From JBFXAN01 sp050184225 (GTDB lineage Bacteria > Chloroflexota > Dehalococcoidia > CAUJGQ01): a stretch of DNA of 22,402 nt. The notes beneath the pieces were generated by a model. That model did not search any database. It was not told the DNA's origin and worked only from the letters and a program-made list of their open reading frames with translations. Positions 1 through 10,515 of this stretch are shown here, piece after piece; the first letter of the stretch is position 1, and every line of letters begins with the position of its first letter. Both the position numbers and the translations under genes were made by a program. The DNA lies in contig JBFXAN010000106.1 in NCBI GenBank assembly GCA_050184225.1, positions 1-22,402 on the forward strand, written 5' to 3'.

Positions 1-57
1 CGCCAGGGTGAGGACCCGCCGTGCGCGCTCGGTAAATTTGTCGAATCTATCAGCCAT
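1..57 (-). CDS. clpC: ATP-dependent Clp protease ATPase subunit ClpC, N-terminal fragment (cut by window edge)
   Basis: Only the first 19 codons lie in the window. They translate to MADRFDKFTERARRVLTLA, which closely matches the start of ClpC/MecB-type Hsp100 unfoldases, where this helix opens the Clp N-domain. The ATG at 57-55 is preceded by a GGAG ribosome-binding site eight bases upstream. ClpC is a cytoplasmic AAA+ unfoldase that feeds proteins to ClpP. The gene is co-directional with the S1-domain gene upstream, but a GC-rich hairpin lies between them. Identification rests on a short peptide, and ClpB-type paralogues begin differently. Confidence 0.8.
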   Translation of the reverse strand, partial: MADRFDKFTERARRVLTLA

Positions 58-121
58 GGGTCGTCTCCGTGCTTCTGGTTCCCAATCCCACACAAACGTT
101 TCGCGCTTGGGTGGGACAACT

Positions 122-141
122 CCGGGGCCTTTCGGCCCCGG
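122..141 (-). terminator. Hairpin between the S1-domain gene and clpC
   Basis: Perfect 8-bp inverted repeat, CCGGGGCC and GGCCCCGG, closed on the transcribed strand by a GAAA (GNRA) tetraloop. It begins 20 bases past the S1 gene stop. No clear U-tract follows, so it may be a weak or Rho-assisted terminator or an mRNA 3'-end stabiliser. Confidence 0.5.
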
Positions 142-161
142 TTGGCGGGCATGACGCCCTA

Positions 162-1958
162 CTAACTCCGTTCGGCCTTCTCCTCGCGCGGCGCCGAGGC
201 TTCCGGCCGGGTTTCATCATCATTCGGTGGCGGTTCGGATTCTCCATCCGGCCGCTCGGGACTTTCTTCTGATGCCTCGATTGTCTCACGCTCCGGACCA
301 GAATCCTCAGACGTATCCTCGGCAGACTCCTCCGGCGCTTTTGACACATCGGCGCTCGAACTTTCGGAGGCGTCGATACGCCCGTTCGGCACATCTGTTG
401 CCGCTTCGTCGGTCGTCGTTTCAGCTGCTTCCGCTGACGCCGCCTCCTCCGCCGCTCGTCGCTCGTCCGCTTCGCTGCGGAAGCCACGGAGCGCCTCGAA
501 CGGGCTACTTACCACCGGTGGTTCTTCACGCTGCTGAACCGGCGCAGGAGACGGCGGTGGCGTCCGTGGCTCACGCGCTTCCGGCGGTTGCGCCACCGGG
601 CTGGGCGCCTGATCCGACAACCCCTGGTCGGCCGAATCCTCCTCGCCGACAGTACGTTCCGGGGCGGCGCCCAGTTTGCTCTCGATCTCCGGACGAAGGG
701 ACTCGGGGAAGGAGATCACGCTGCCGTTGCCATCGAACTCCCAGCCAAGTCGCTCGGAGTCATCACGCGCCTGTCGGAGCGATAACGCGATCCGGTGCTT
801 GTCTCGTTCAATCCGGAGGATCTTGAGCGGGACGATGTCGCCCTCACGCACGACCTCACGCGGATGTTGAATCCGCCGATCGGACAGTTCGGAGACATGA
901 ATCAGACCTTCGACCGGACCGTCGACGCGGGCAAACGCGCCGAACGTGACCAGTTTGGTGACACGTCCCGGCACAATTTGGCCGATGCGGTAGTTGTCGA
1001 CGATCTCGTCCCAGCGTTCCGGCTGCGCCCGTCGCAGCGAGAGCGCGATCTTCTTCGTCTCGGGGTCGACCTTCATCACGTAGACGTCGACCTCATCGCC
1101 AACCCGATAGACCTCCTCGGGCGTGCGGCCGCGTTCCCACGTCAGCTCGGAGAGGTGCGCCAGGCCGTCGGCGCCGCCGAGGTCGACGAACACGCCGAAC
1201 GGCCGCACGCTGGTGATCCGGCCACGCCGGATCTCGCCCTCGCGCAGCTCGGAGAGCAGGCGATCCTTCTGCTGGCTGCGATACTCCTGCATCGCCGCCC
1301 GCTCAGACAGGATCACCCGGTTGCGGCGGCGGTTGATCTCGATCACCTTGAGGCGGAGGGTGCGGCCGACGCTGCCCTGCAGCCCGCCGTCACCACCCTC
1401 GTCGCGGTCGGGCCGGACGCCGACGACCTGCGAGAGAGGGACGAAGGCGTTGACGCCCTCGACGTTCACCAGCAGACCGCCCTTGTTGAAACCGGTGACC
1501 TCGCCCTCGAAGCTGTCGCCGTCTTCGAAGCGCTTCTGCAGCGTGCGCCAGCCCTGTTCGCCGCGGGCGCGGTCCAACGACAGGATCACCTGCCCCTCTT
1601 GGCTCTCCGGCTGGAGAACATACACCAGCAACTCATCGCCGCGCTTGACCTTGGAAAGCGGGTCAGCGCCGAGTGAGTGCATCTCATTGAGGGGAATAAT
1701 CCCTTCGGACTTCGAGCCAATGTCGACGAGGACACCTTCCCGGCTGGTTTCCATGACGATGCCATCGAGGACATCACCGCGCCGCAAGGAGCGGAACTCC
1801 ATGTCCTCATCAAGGAGGGCTTCCATGTCCTCCATCGGGCCGTCATCGTAAGAGCCGGCGCTACCACCACGCCCGGTCGTCAAAGCGGGTACTCCAGGAG
1901 AGAATCGGGTAGAACGGCCTGCCGCTGAGGACAGTCCGCCACCATGCAAGTCTATCAT
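162..1958 (-). CDS. rpsA: S1 RNA-binding domain protein (30S ribosomal protein S1-like), four S1 domains and an acidic tail
   Basis: About 598 residues. Four S1 (OB-fold) repeats can be read, each with the typical pattern of G-x-V followed by FG-x-F/V-V and a G-L-x-H/P-x-SE element. They start near RRGDVLDGIV, DSFEGEVTGF, RRGRITSVRPFGVFV and VPGRVTKLVTFGAF, and end around residue 405. The last about 190 residues are low-complexity, rich in E, S, P and A and strongly acidic, which is not part of canonical S1. S1 proteins bind mRNA on the 30S subunit and help initiation. The start is uncertain: the ATG at 1958 is used here, a TTG lies at 1973, and an ATG at 1835 would begin closer to the first domain. 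None has a strong Shine-Dalgarno at ideal spacing. It follows the rRNA operon on the same strand. E. coli S1 has six repeats; four-repeat forms are common elsewhere. Confidence 0.85.
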   Translation of the reverse strand: MIDLHGGGLSSAAGRSTRFSPGVPALTTGRGGSAGSYDDGPMEDMEALLDEDMEFRSLRRGDVLDGIVMETSREGVLVDIGSKSEGIIPLNEMHSLGADPLSKVKRGDELLVYVLQPESQEGQVILSLDRARGEQGWRTLQKRFEDGDSFEGEVTGFNKGGLLVNVEGVNAFVPLSQVVGVRPDRDEGGDGGLQGSVGRTLRLKVIEINRRRNRVILSERAAMQEYRSQQKDRLLSELREGEIRRGRITSVRPFGVFVDLGGADGLAHLSELTWERGRTPEEVYRVGDEVDVYVMKVDPETKKIALSLRRAQPERWDEIVDNYRIGQIVPGRVTKLVTFGAFARVDGPVEGLIHVSELSDRRIQHPREVVREGDIVPLKILRIERDKHRIALSLRQARDDSERLGWEFDGNGSVISFPESLRPEIESKLGAAPERTVGEEDSADQGLSDQAPSPVAQPPEAREPRTPPPSPAPVQQREEPPVVSSPFEALRGFRSEADERRAAEEAASAEAAETTTDEAATDVPNGRIDASESSSADVSKAPEESAEDTSEDSGPERETIEASEESPERPDGESEPPPNDDETRPEASAPREEKAERS

Positions 1959-1987
1959 AGGGCCGGAGGGCAAGGAAAGGGCGGGAG

Positions 1988-2098
1988 AGCCGTTAGCCGT
2001 TAGTGATTAGCCGTTAGAAGCTCGCACCAGTCCGACCGACGCAGCGCCGTCAGACCGATGCATCCGCCCCAACGGCTAACGGCTATCGGCTAACGGCT
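1988..2098. repeat. TTAGCCG-heptamer inverted repeat, copy A (downstream of 5S)
   Basis: Left arm 1988-2017 and right arm 2070-2098 are imperfect inverted copies built of AGCCGTTAG units, separated by about 50 bases of unrelated sequence. It lies between the rRNA terminator hairpin and the S1 gene start, so it occupies the place where an S1 promoter would be expected. Related copies lie at 2365-2482, 6255-6379 and 16027-16109. Confidence 0.75.
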
Positions 2099-2108
2099 GA
2101 CATGGCAA

Positions 2109-2134
2109 CGCCCTCCGGATTTCCCCGGAGGGCG
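2109..2134 (-). terminator. rRNA operon terminator hairpin
   Basis: Perfect 10-bp stem (CGCCCTCCGG and CCGGAGGGCG) with a 6-base loop, starting 8 bases after the 5S 3' end on the transcribed strand. The following sequence (TTGCC) is only weakly U-rich. Confidence 0.7.
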
Positions 2135-2141
2135 TTGAGTG

Positions 2142-2259
2142 ACCTGGCGATGGCCTATTTTCCGCACCTGCTTGCGCAGGCAGTATCGTCGGTGCTGGCG
2201 CGTTTCACTGCCGTGTTCGGGATGGGAACGGGTGGGACCACGCCGCTCGGATCACCAGA
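2142..2259 (-). rRNA. rrf: 5S ribosomal RNA
   Basis: About 118 nt. The conserved block CCCATCCCGAACACGG, and the closing helix between CTGGTGAT at the 5' end and ATCGCCAG at the 3' end, identify 5S rRNA. The 5' end is only about six bases after the initiator tRNA, so both must be cut from a common precursor. The ends are estimated from helix I and may be off by one to three bases. Confidence 0.93.
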
Positions 2260-2265
2260 TCGCGG

Positions 2266-2337
2266 TAGCGGGGGAGGGATTCGAACCCTCGACCTCCGGG
2301 TTATGAGCCCGACGAGCTGCCACTGCTCTACCCCGCG
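2266..2337 (-). tRNA. Initiator tRNA-fMet (CAT anticodon)
   Basis: 72 nt cloverleaf from CGCGGGG to A73. The anticodon loop is CTCATAA. Three hallmarks of bacterial initiators are visible: three consecutive G-C pairs in the anticodon stem, an A11-U24 pair in the D stem, and an unpaired 1-72 position. Here 1-72 is C-U rather than the C-A of E. coli. The CCA end is not fully encoded (CC then G). It sits between 23S and 5S, an unusual place for this tRNA. Confidence 0.95.
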
Positions 2338-2343
2338 ACGATG

Positions 2344-2367
2344 ACCAAAGAGTGAAAGCGGAGAAGC
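2344..2367 (-). other. 3' strand of the 23S precursor processing stem
   Basis: This 24-base stretch is complementary to 6386-6409, on the other side of 23S, with one mismatch and two G-U pairs. The pair closes a long stem around 23S, the usual RNase III entry site for pre-23S. The tRNA-fMet and 5S lie outside the stem. Confidence 0.75.
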
Positions 2368-2482
2368 CGTTAGTCATGAGCCATTAGCTCTTAGCCGTTA
2401 GAGTCTCGCGTCAGTCGAACCAGTGCTGCCCGGTCATCCGGTCGCACTGTCACTAACGGCTCATGGCTAACAGCTAACGGCT
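2365..2482. repeat. TTAGCCG-heptamer inverted repeat, copy B (23S to tRNA-fMet spacer)
   Basis: Left arm 2365-2401 and right arm 2453-2482 contain AGCCGTTAG and its complement several times, with an unrelated 51-base centre. The arms partly overlap the end of the 23S processing stem. It has the same architecture as copies A, C and D. Confidence 0.75.
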
Positions 2483-2649
2483 CTTCAATGTGCGCCTCAG
2501 GCACGGCGGGCCTGAGCACGGGTCAAGCCCTCGACCATTAGTACCGCTTAGCTGCACGCATTGCTGCGCTTCCACCTGCGGCCTATCCAGCTCGTAGTCT
2601 TCGAGCGGTCTTACCCGGTTTACCCGGTGGGAAACCTCATCTTGAGGCC

Positions 2650-2684
<35 letters not shown>

Positions 2685-2799
2685 TCCGATCCTGGCTACT
2701 CGGCGCTGCTCCTGGCGGAACAACCGACACACCAGCGGATCGTCCTCCCCGGTCCTCTCGTACTAGGGGAAGCTCCTCTCAAGTTTCCTGCGCCCACGA

Positions 2800-2884
<85 letters not shown>

Positions 2885-2888
2885 ACTC

Positions 2889-2930
<42 letters not shown>

Positions 2931-3120
2931 TCCCGTCGCTGTGGACGCTTGGGGAAGATAAGCCTGTTATCCCCGGGGTAGCTTGTATCCGTTAAGCCAC
3001 AGCCCTTCCACTCGGAACTGTAGGATCACTTTGCCCGACTTTCGTCCCTGCTCGGCGCGTTGGCCTCGCAGTCAAGCCACCTTCTGCCAATGCACTCACG
3101 CGGGCGATTTCCATCCGCCC

Positions 3121-3153
<33 letters not shown>

Positions 3154-3154
3154 G

Positions 3155-3189
<35 letters not shown>

Positions 3190-3332
3190 GCGGTCCGGCT
3201 GCTTGCTCAGCCGTTAGATAGCAAACCGAGAAAGAGTGGTATTTCACCGTTGCCTCCACCCTCGCCGGAACGAGGGCTTCACTGGCTCCCACCTATCCTA
3301 CGCATCCTCGGCTCGCTACCAGCGTCAAGTTG

Positions 3333-3363
<31 letters not shown>

Positions 3364-3442
3364 TCGCGGGTAACCCGCATCTTCACGGGTACTTCAATTT
3401 CGCCGAGTCCTTCGTCGAGACAGCGCCCAGATCGTTACGCCA

Positions 3443-4283
<841 letters not shown>

Positions 4284-4296
4284 AAGCCGTGAAGCT

Positions 4297-4333
<37 letters not shown>

Positions 4334-5015
4334 CCCATACGTCCCCTTACGGGTTTGCGGAGACCTGTGTTTTTGTTAAACAGTCGCCTGGGCCTGCTCA
4401 CTGCGGCCCGCAGCCCGCTTCCCGAGCGAGTCGGTACACGGACACGGGCACCCCTTCTCCCGAAGTTACGGGGTGAGATTGCCGAGTTCCTTGACGAAGG
4501 TTCTCTCGCCCACCTTGGTGCACTTGCACCCACCCACCAGTGTCGGTTTGCGGTACGGATACCACACGCCCTCCACCACAGGCTTTTCTAGCCAGCTCAG
4601 GCCCGCCCCAGTTGCTTTGACCGTAGTCTCTACTCCTCCCGCCCCCTTTGAATAGGGCAGGAACGCACCATGTCCAATAGGCACGCTGAGGTTGCCGCTC
4701 TGGGTCCTTGTGGCTTCACAGGAACGTGGGTAGGGACGGAATACTAACCGTCTGTCCATCGCCTACGCCTTTCGGCCTCGGCTTAGGCCCGCCTAACCCT
4801 ACGCGGATGACCCTACCGTAGGAAACCTCGGGTTTTCGGTGGGCCGATTTCTCATCGGCCTTTACGCTACTCATGCCGGCATTCGCACTTCCCACCACTC
4901 CACCGTCCCTTACGAGACGACTTCACAGCTGTGGGAACGCTCCCCTACCACGCGCTTGCGCGCGTCCGCGGCTTCGGTGCATGGCTTGAGCCCCGGTACA
5001 TTGTCGGCGCCGCGC

Positions 5016-5085
<70 letters not shown>

Positions 5086-5655
5086 AGCAACACGACATCC
5101 TTTGACACTTAGCCATGACTTTGGGACCTTAACCGGCGGTCTGGGCTGTTTCCCTTTCGACAATGAAGCTTAGCCCCCACTGTCTCACTCCCGGAACGTG
5201 CCGCGCTGGCATTCGCAGTTTGCATGGGTTTGGTAAGCGGTTAGCCCCCTAGCCCAAACAGAGCTCTACCTCCAGCGCAGGTAATTTCCGAGGCTGCCCC
5301 TAAAGGCATTTCGGGGAGAACGAGCTATCTCCGAGTTCGCTTGGAATTTCTCCGCTACCCTCAGGTCATCCCAATGCTTTGCAACGCACGCAGGTTCGGC
5401 CCTCCAGTCCGTGTTACCGGACCTTCAGCCTGCCCAAGGGTAGATCACTCGGTTTCGCGTCTACCCCCTGCGACTCATTCGCCCTATTCAGACTCGCTTT
5501 CGCTCCGGCTCCACATGTCTCCATGCTTAGCCTTGCCACAGAGGAGTAACTCGCCGGCTCATTCTTCAATAGGCACGCCATCATCCCCTCAAGGAGGACT
5601 TTGACTGCTTGTAGGCACGCGGTTTCAGGGACTCTTTCACTCCCCTCCCGGGGTG

Positions 5656-5696
<41 letters not shown>

Positions 5697-6254
5697 ATGG
5701 GAGTATTTAGCCTTGGAAAGTGGTCTTCCCAGATTCCGACCCGGTTTCACGTGTCGGGCCGTACTCAGGTACCACACCGCAGTCACACCTCGTTCGTCTA
5801 CGGGGCTGTCACCCGCTCTGGCCGTCCGTTCCAGGAGCGTTCGACTGGAGATGTGATTGGTAACTGCGTGACCGGTCCGGCAGGCCGGCCAGTGTGGCCC
5901 TACAACACCAAGCCAGCATAGGACTGCCGTCCACTCAGCTGGAAAGGTTTGGGCTGCTCCCCTTTCGCTCGCCGCTACTCAGGGAATAATCTCTCTTCCT
6001 CGGGGTACTTAGATGTTTCAGTTCCCCCGGTTACCTCGTCCGGACCTATGTGTTCAGTCCGGCGTAGCCCGTCATTACACGGACTGGGTTGCCCCATTCG
6101 GGTACCCGCGGATCAGCTCGCTCGACAGCTCCCCGCGGCGTTTCGTCGCCTTGCCACGCCCTTCATCGGCTCCCATCGCCTAGGCATCCACCGCGCGCCC
6201 TTACTAGCTTGGCCCGTGCTCGGACCCGCCGTACATGAGACGCACATTGAAGTC

Positions 6255-6379
6255 AGCCGTTAGCTCTTAGTCATTAGCTGTTAGCCGTCAGTGATTCGCG
6301 ACGAATTGGCCGGTCTACACCAGTCAGTTCGGGTCGAAGCCACTAATGGCTAAAGGCTAACTGCTAGAGGCTAATGGCT
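6255..6379. repeat. TTAGCCG-heptamer inverted repeat, copy C (tRNA-Ala to 23S spacer)
   Basis: Left arm 6255-6291 and right arm 6343-6379, each about 37 bases, with a 51-base centre that differs from the other copies. The arms are more diverged (CTAATGGCTAAAGG and similar), but the TTAGCCG-type heptamer rhythm is clear. Being transcribed next to pre-23S, it could extend the processing stem region. Confidence 0.7.
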
Positions 6380-6385
6380 GTACTT

Positions 6386-6409
6386 GCCTCTTCGCTTTCA
6401 CTCTTTAGT
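6386..6409 (-). other. 5' strand of the 23S precursor processing stem
   Basis: Complementary to 2344-2367 over 24 bases with one mismatch and two wobble pairs. On the transcript it lies about 170 bases before the 23S 5' end. Confidence 0.75.
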
Positions 6410-6493
6410 TGTTAAGGTTCTGTGCCGGTTGCCCGGCGGTTCCGGCTTGGTCGCCGGCTTCGATGCTCCGTGAAGCGCCGAAGCCGAAGGCCA

Positions 6494-6521
6494 AACAAAG
6501 GCGGCCCGCTCGCAGGCCGCC
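6494..6521 (-). other. Terminator-like hairpin inside the rRNA spacer
   Basis: On the transcribed strand GGCGGCC and GGCCGCC (6521-6515 with 6506-6500) form a 7-bp GC stem followed by TTTGTTT. This resembles an intrinsic terminator placed between tRNA-Ala and 23S. It must be read through for 23S to be made, so either the antitermination system overrides it or it is simply a spacer hairpin. Confidence 0.4.
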
Positions 6522-6609
6522 AAAGCATCATACCAGGCCCGCGTGGTCGTTGTCTAGCGTGGCACCTGGATCATGCTGCTGCACTCCTGACACTTGTCGC
6601 CGCCGTTGT

Positions 6610-6685
6610 TGGTGGAGCCGAGGGGACTCGAACCCCTGACATCCGCCTTGCAAAGGCGGCGCTCTCCCAACTGAGCTACGGCCCC
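6610..6685 (-). tRNA. tRNA-Ala (TGC anticodon)
   Basis: 76 nt including an encoded CCA. Anticodon loop TTTGCAA. The acceptor stem carries the G3-U70 wobble pair that identifies alanine tRNAs (GGGGCCG with CGGCTCC). It lies nine bases after tRNA-Ile on the transcript, in the usual Ile-Ala order of bacterial 16S-23S spacers. Confidence 0.97.
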
Positions 6686-6694
6686 GGCTGGACC

Positions 6695-6771
6695 TGGTGG
6701 GGCATTCTGGACTCGAACCAGAGACCTCAGTCTTATCAGGACTGCGCTCTAACCTGCTGAGCTAATGCCCC
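6695..6771 (-). tRNA. tRNA-Ile (GAT anticodon)
   Basis: 77 nt including an encoded CCA. Acceptor GGGGCAT pairs with ATGCCCC, and the anticodon loop is CTGATAA. It is the first tRNA after 16S in the operon. Confidence 0.97.
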
Positions 6772-6814
6772 CGGATGCGAGCCCGGCCCGTTCAATAATT
6801 GCGAACCGACCCAC

Positions 6815-6840
6815 GTTCACAAGTGAAGAGTGGAAGGAAC
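6815..6840 (-). other. 3' strand of the 16S precursor processing stem
   Basis: 26 bases complementary to 8586-8611 upstream of 16S, with a single mismatch, and five further pairs after a gap. This closes a stem around 16S, as expected for RNase III processing. Confidence 0.8.
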
Positions 6841-7000
6841 TTGCTTGGGTTCACTGTAGGTTTGACGGGCCACCGCTTCAATCCTCATCCAGGCGTAAAC
6901 CTGAACGCATAAAAGTGGGGTCCGATCGACCTAGGAGCATCCATCGACCACCCGCGACACCGAGTACGGGTTTTGGAGGTCGGAGGAATGCACTCCCTAG

Positions 7001-8490
<1,490 letters not shown>

Positions 8491-8585
8491 TTCTGCTGCT
8501 CGGTCGCTGACCAAGCAATAGATACTCTCATCCAGACCGAGGCCCGGACTCGAGCAAAAGGTTCATTGACAGGGAACCTTTGCTT

Positions 8586-8611
8586 GTTCCTTCCACTCTT
8601 CAGTTGTGAAC
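8586..8611 (-). other. 5' strand of the 16S precursor processing stem
   Basis: Pairs with 6815-6840 over 26 bases with one mismatch. It lies about 95 bases before the 16S 5' end on the transcript. Confidence 0.8.
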
Positions 8612-8728
8612 GTGCCGCCCCACACAGCCGCCGCGCAAAAAATCGCGCCCGTCCAACGATGCTCGCTGCTCGGACGCATTGCCCGGTTCTGCGAAGGTGC
8701 CGCGCCCAATCACCGGGGCGCATTTAGT

Positions 8729-8758
8729 ATCCTATCCAGAGCCCTACTGACTTGTCAA
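8729..8758 (-). promoter_or_regulatory. rRNA promoter, proximal
   Basis: TTGACA (8758-8753), 18-base spacer, TAGGAT (8734-8729) on the strand leading into 16S. A perfect -35 box with a 4/6 -10 box. Confidence 0.55.
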
Positions 8759-8845
8759 CCCCATTCCTCAACCTCGTGGCCCGGAATGACTCTCAACCTG
8801 CCAGCGACTCGTCAAGGTGCCGCGCTCCTGTCGAAGCGCTTTCAC

Positions 8846-8874
8846 ACCATACCAGTCCGTCGCGAACTTGTCAA
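8846..8874 (-). promoter_or_regulatory. rRNA promoter, middle
   Basis: TTGACA (8874-8869), 17-base spacer, TATGGT (8851-8846). This is the best sigma-70 match of the series. Another TTGACA lies just upstream (8886-8881) without a good partner. Confidence 0.6.
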
Positions 8875-8996
8875 CACCATTGTCAAAGTGTTTTCGTTTG
8901 TTCGCATCATGCCGTGTCACCGTTCCCGGCACAAGCACGATCGATCGTCGGGCTGGTCAAGGTGCGGCGCGTGCCAATTTCGCGACGCGCCTCCGC

Positions 8997-9026
8997 ACCG
9001 TAGCAATCGGCCGGCGCCAGTGTCAA
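8997..9026 (-). promoter_or_regulatory. rRNA promoter, distal
   Basis: TTGACA (9026-9021), 18-base spacer, TACGGT (9002-8997). It lies 31 bases past the tilS stop on the same strand. Confidence 0.45.
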
Positions 9027-9057
9027 GAGCTTGCAATAGGCTTCACAATCACGGCGA

Positions 9058-10497
9058 TCATATGGCCGGTGGATCGACCCGTGTTACCTGCAGCCAAACG
9101 GCGCGACCCTTGCCCGTCGCCGCCCAGGCCGCCGCCCGCGTCAGTCCCGGTACCCACAACACCCGGTCACCAGCGCGCAACACCGGCCATCGGTCCCGCC
9201 ACACACGCGGTACACCCCGGTCGACAAACACATCCTGCAGCCGCCGCCGCCCGCTCATACCCGCAAGCTCGATCCGGTCGCCGAGCTGCCGTGGCCCGAC
9301 CGTCGTCCCCTCGATCGATGCCGCGCTGACGCACTGCTCCCAGTCCGTGCGGCTGACCGTCGCTGCATCGTCGACGAGCGCTGCCCGGATTGACCAGCCC
9401 GGCAACTCGGTCACACCAGGAACCCGAACCGCCTGCTCACCGTCGATCGCCGGTGGGTCCGGCGGCGCCGCCGTCGCCAGCATCAGGTCGCCGCCCTCCC
9501 GCCAGGCGCGGATGCCGGCCGGCAGCATCACCGAGCGGCCGCGTGGTCCATGGACGAGGCGATCGAGCGATTGGAGATGAGCTCGACTCGGTTTGTGTTC
9601 GCCATCCAGCAACTCCTCCAACGCCGCTCGGAGCGCGGCCAGGCGGGCCGGACCCTCCAGCTGTCTCACCCGTTCCACGGCGACCGTCACGCTGCGACGG
9701 CCATGATCGTCGCACAGTACATCGAACGGCGGCACATCGCCCTCGACGTACTCGCGCCAGGTCCGTGCCTCATTCGCGAGATCGGCAAGCACACGCTCAA
9801 TCTGGTGGTTGAGAGACGCCAGCAGCGGCATCACCTCCGACCGGACCCGGTTGCGCAGATAGCGGGCGTTCGCGTTCTCCGGGTCGCGGCGCGGGGTCAG
9901 TCCCAGCGCCGCGCAATACGCTTCCGTCTCCGCCCGTGTCAATCCGAGCAACGGCCGGATCAGTCTCGGCCTGATCGTCGATCGCACCGGCCATGATGCA
10001 GACGCTTCCATCGCTGCCAATCCGCGCAGCCCGCTGCCCCGCAGGACGCGCAGCAGCACCGTCTCCGCCTGGTCGCTCCGCGTGTGCCCGGTCGCCACGG
10101 CCGTCGCGCCGGATTCGGCGGCAATCCGCGCGAGCGCTGCATACCGGCCACGGCGGGCCGCATCCTCCGGCGACCATCCACGCCCTCCGCTCCCGGCGCT
10201 GTCCGAGCTCGTCGCGGCAAACGCAACGCCGCATCGACCCGCTTCTGCGGCGACAAATGCACACTCATCGGCGATCGCCGCGGCCGGCCGGATCCCATGG
10301 TCGACGTAGACCGCAACGACCTTGAGTCCCCATCGGTGCCGGAGCCGGGCGGTGGTGTGGAGGAGCGCGAGCGAATCGGGGCCGCCGGAAACGGCGATTG
10401 CCACGGTGTCGCCTGCCGAAACGAGGGAATGCCCATCGATGAAACGCTGTACCCGTCGCTCAATCTGACGAGCAAAGCGTTGGTCCTGCGGTTTCAT
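9058..10497 (-). CDS. tilS: tRNA(Ile)-lysidine synthetase TilS
   Basis: 479 residues. The PP-loop ATP-pyrophosphatase signature SGGPDS is at residues 37-42 in the context VAIAVSGGPDSLALL. It is followed by the N-type ATPase domain with TGHTRSDQAETVLLRVLRGSG and with RNRVRSEVMPLL, which are typical of TilS. The length fits the long form with C-terminal tRNA-binding domains, and RRRLQDVFVDRGVPRVWRDRWPVL is the usual C-terminal core. The enzyme converts C34 of the CAU-anticodon isoleucine tRNA to lysidine using lysine and ATP, changing both codon reading and charging identity. ATG start at 10497. It follows the FtsB-like gene by 18 bases, probably in one transcript, and ends 31 bases before the distal rRNA promoter -35 box. 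Confidence 0.96.
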   Translation of the reverse strand: MKPQDQRFARQIERRVQRFIDGHSLVSAGDTVAIAVSGGPDSLALLHTTARLRHRWGLKVVAVYVDHGIRPAAAIADECAFVAAEAGRCGVAFAATSSDSAGSGGRGWSPEDAARRGRYAALARIAAESGATAVATGHTRSDQAETVLLRVLRGSGLRGLAAMEASASWPVRSTIRPRLIRPLLGLTRAETEAYCAALGLTPRRDPENANARYLRNRVRSEVMPLLASLNHQIERVLADLANEARTWREYVEGDVPPFDVLCDDHGRRSVTVAVERVRQLEGPARLAALRAALEELLDGEHKPSRAHLQSLDRLVHGPRGRSVMLPAGIRAWREGGDLMLATAAPPDPPAIDGEQAVRVPGVTELPGWSIRAALVDDAATVSRTDWEQCVSAASIEGTTVGPRQLGDRIELAGMSGRRRLQDVFVDRGVPRVWRDRWPVLRAGDRVLWVPGLTRAAAWAATGKGRAVWLQVTRVDPPAI

Positions 10498-10515
10498 CGC
10501 ATGGTGTGCCCTGCG

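Larger units (their letters stand above)
6215..6609. other. Spacer between tRNA-Ala and 23S: processing stem, repeat copy C and a GC hairpin
   Basis: No protein gene is supported here. It holds repeat copy C, the 5' strand of the 23S processing stem, and a terminator-like hairpin at 6500-6521. All are listed separately. The remaining bases look like ordinary transcribed spacer. Confidence 0.7.
8491..9057. promoter_or_regulatory. rRNA operon leader and promoter region
   Basis: 567 bases between tilS and 16S with no credible protein gene. The strand leading into 16S shows several TTGACA-like boxes, three of them with plausible -10 elements (listed separately). The 16S-proximal part holds the 5' strand of the processing stem. 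The base composition is less GC-rich than its surroundings, as is usual for strong promoters. Confidence 0.75.

Noticed and set aside
795..1676. Long rightward open frame opposite the S1 gene
   Set aside because: It mirrors the codons of a clear S1-domain protein; the product is rich in D, A, R and L as expected of an antisense shadow in GC-rich DNA, with no recognisable domain.
8511..8545. boxA-like antitermination site in the 16S leader and 16S-23S spacer
   Set aside because: Only loose matches to TGCTCTTTAACA were seen (for example TTAACAAC near 6410), too weak to annotate.
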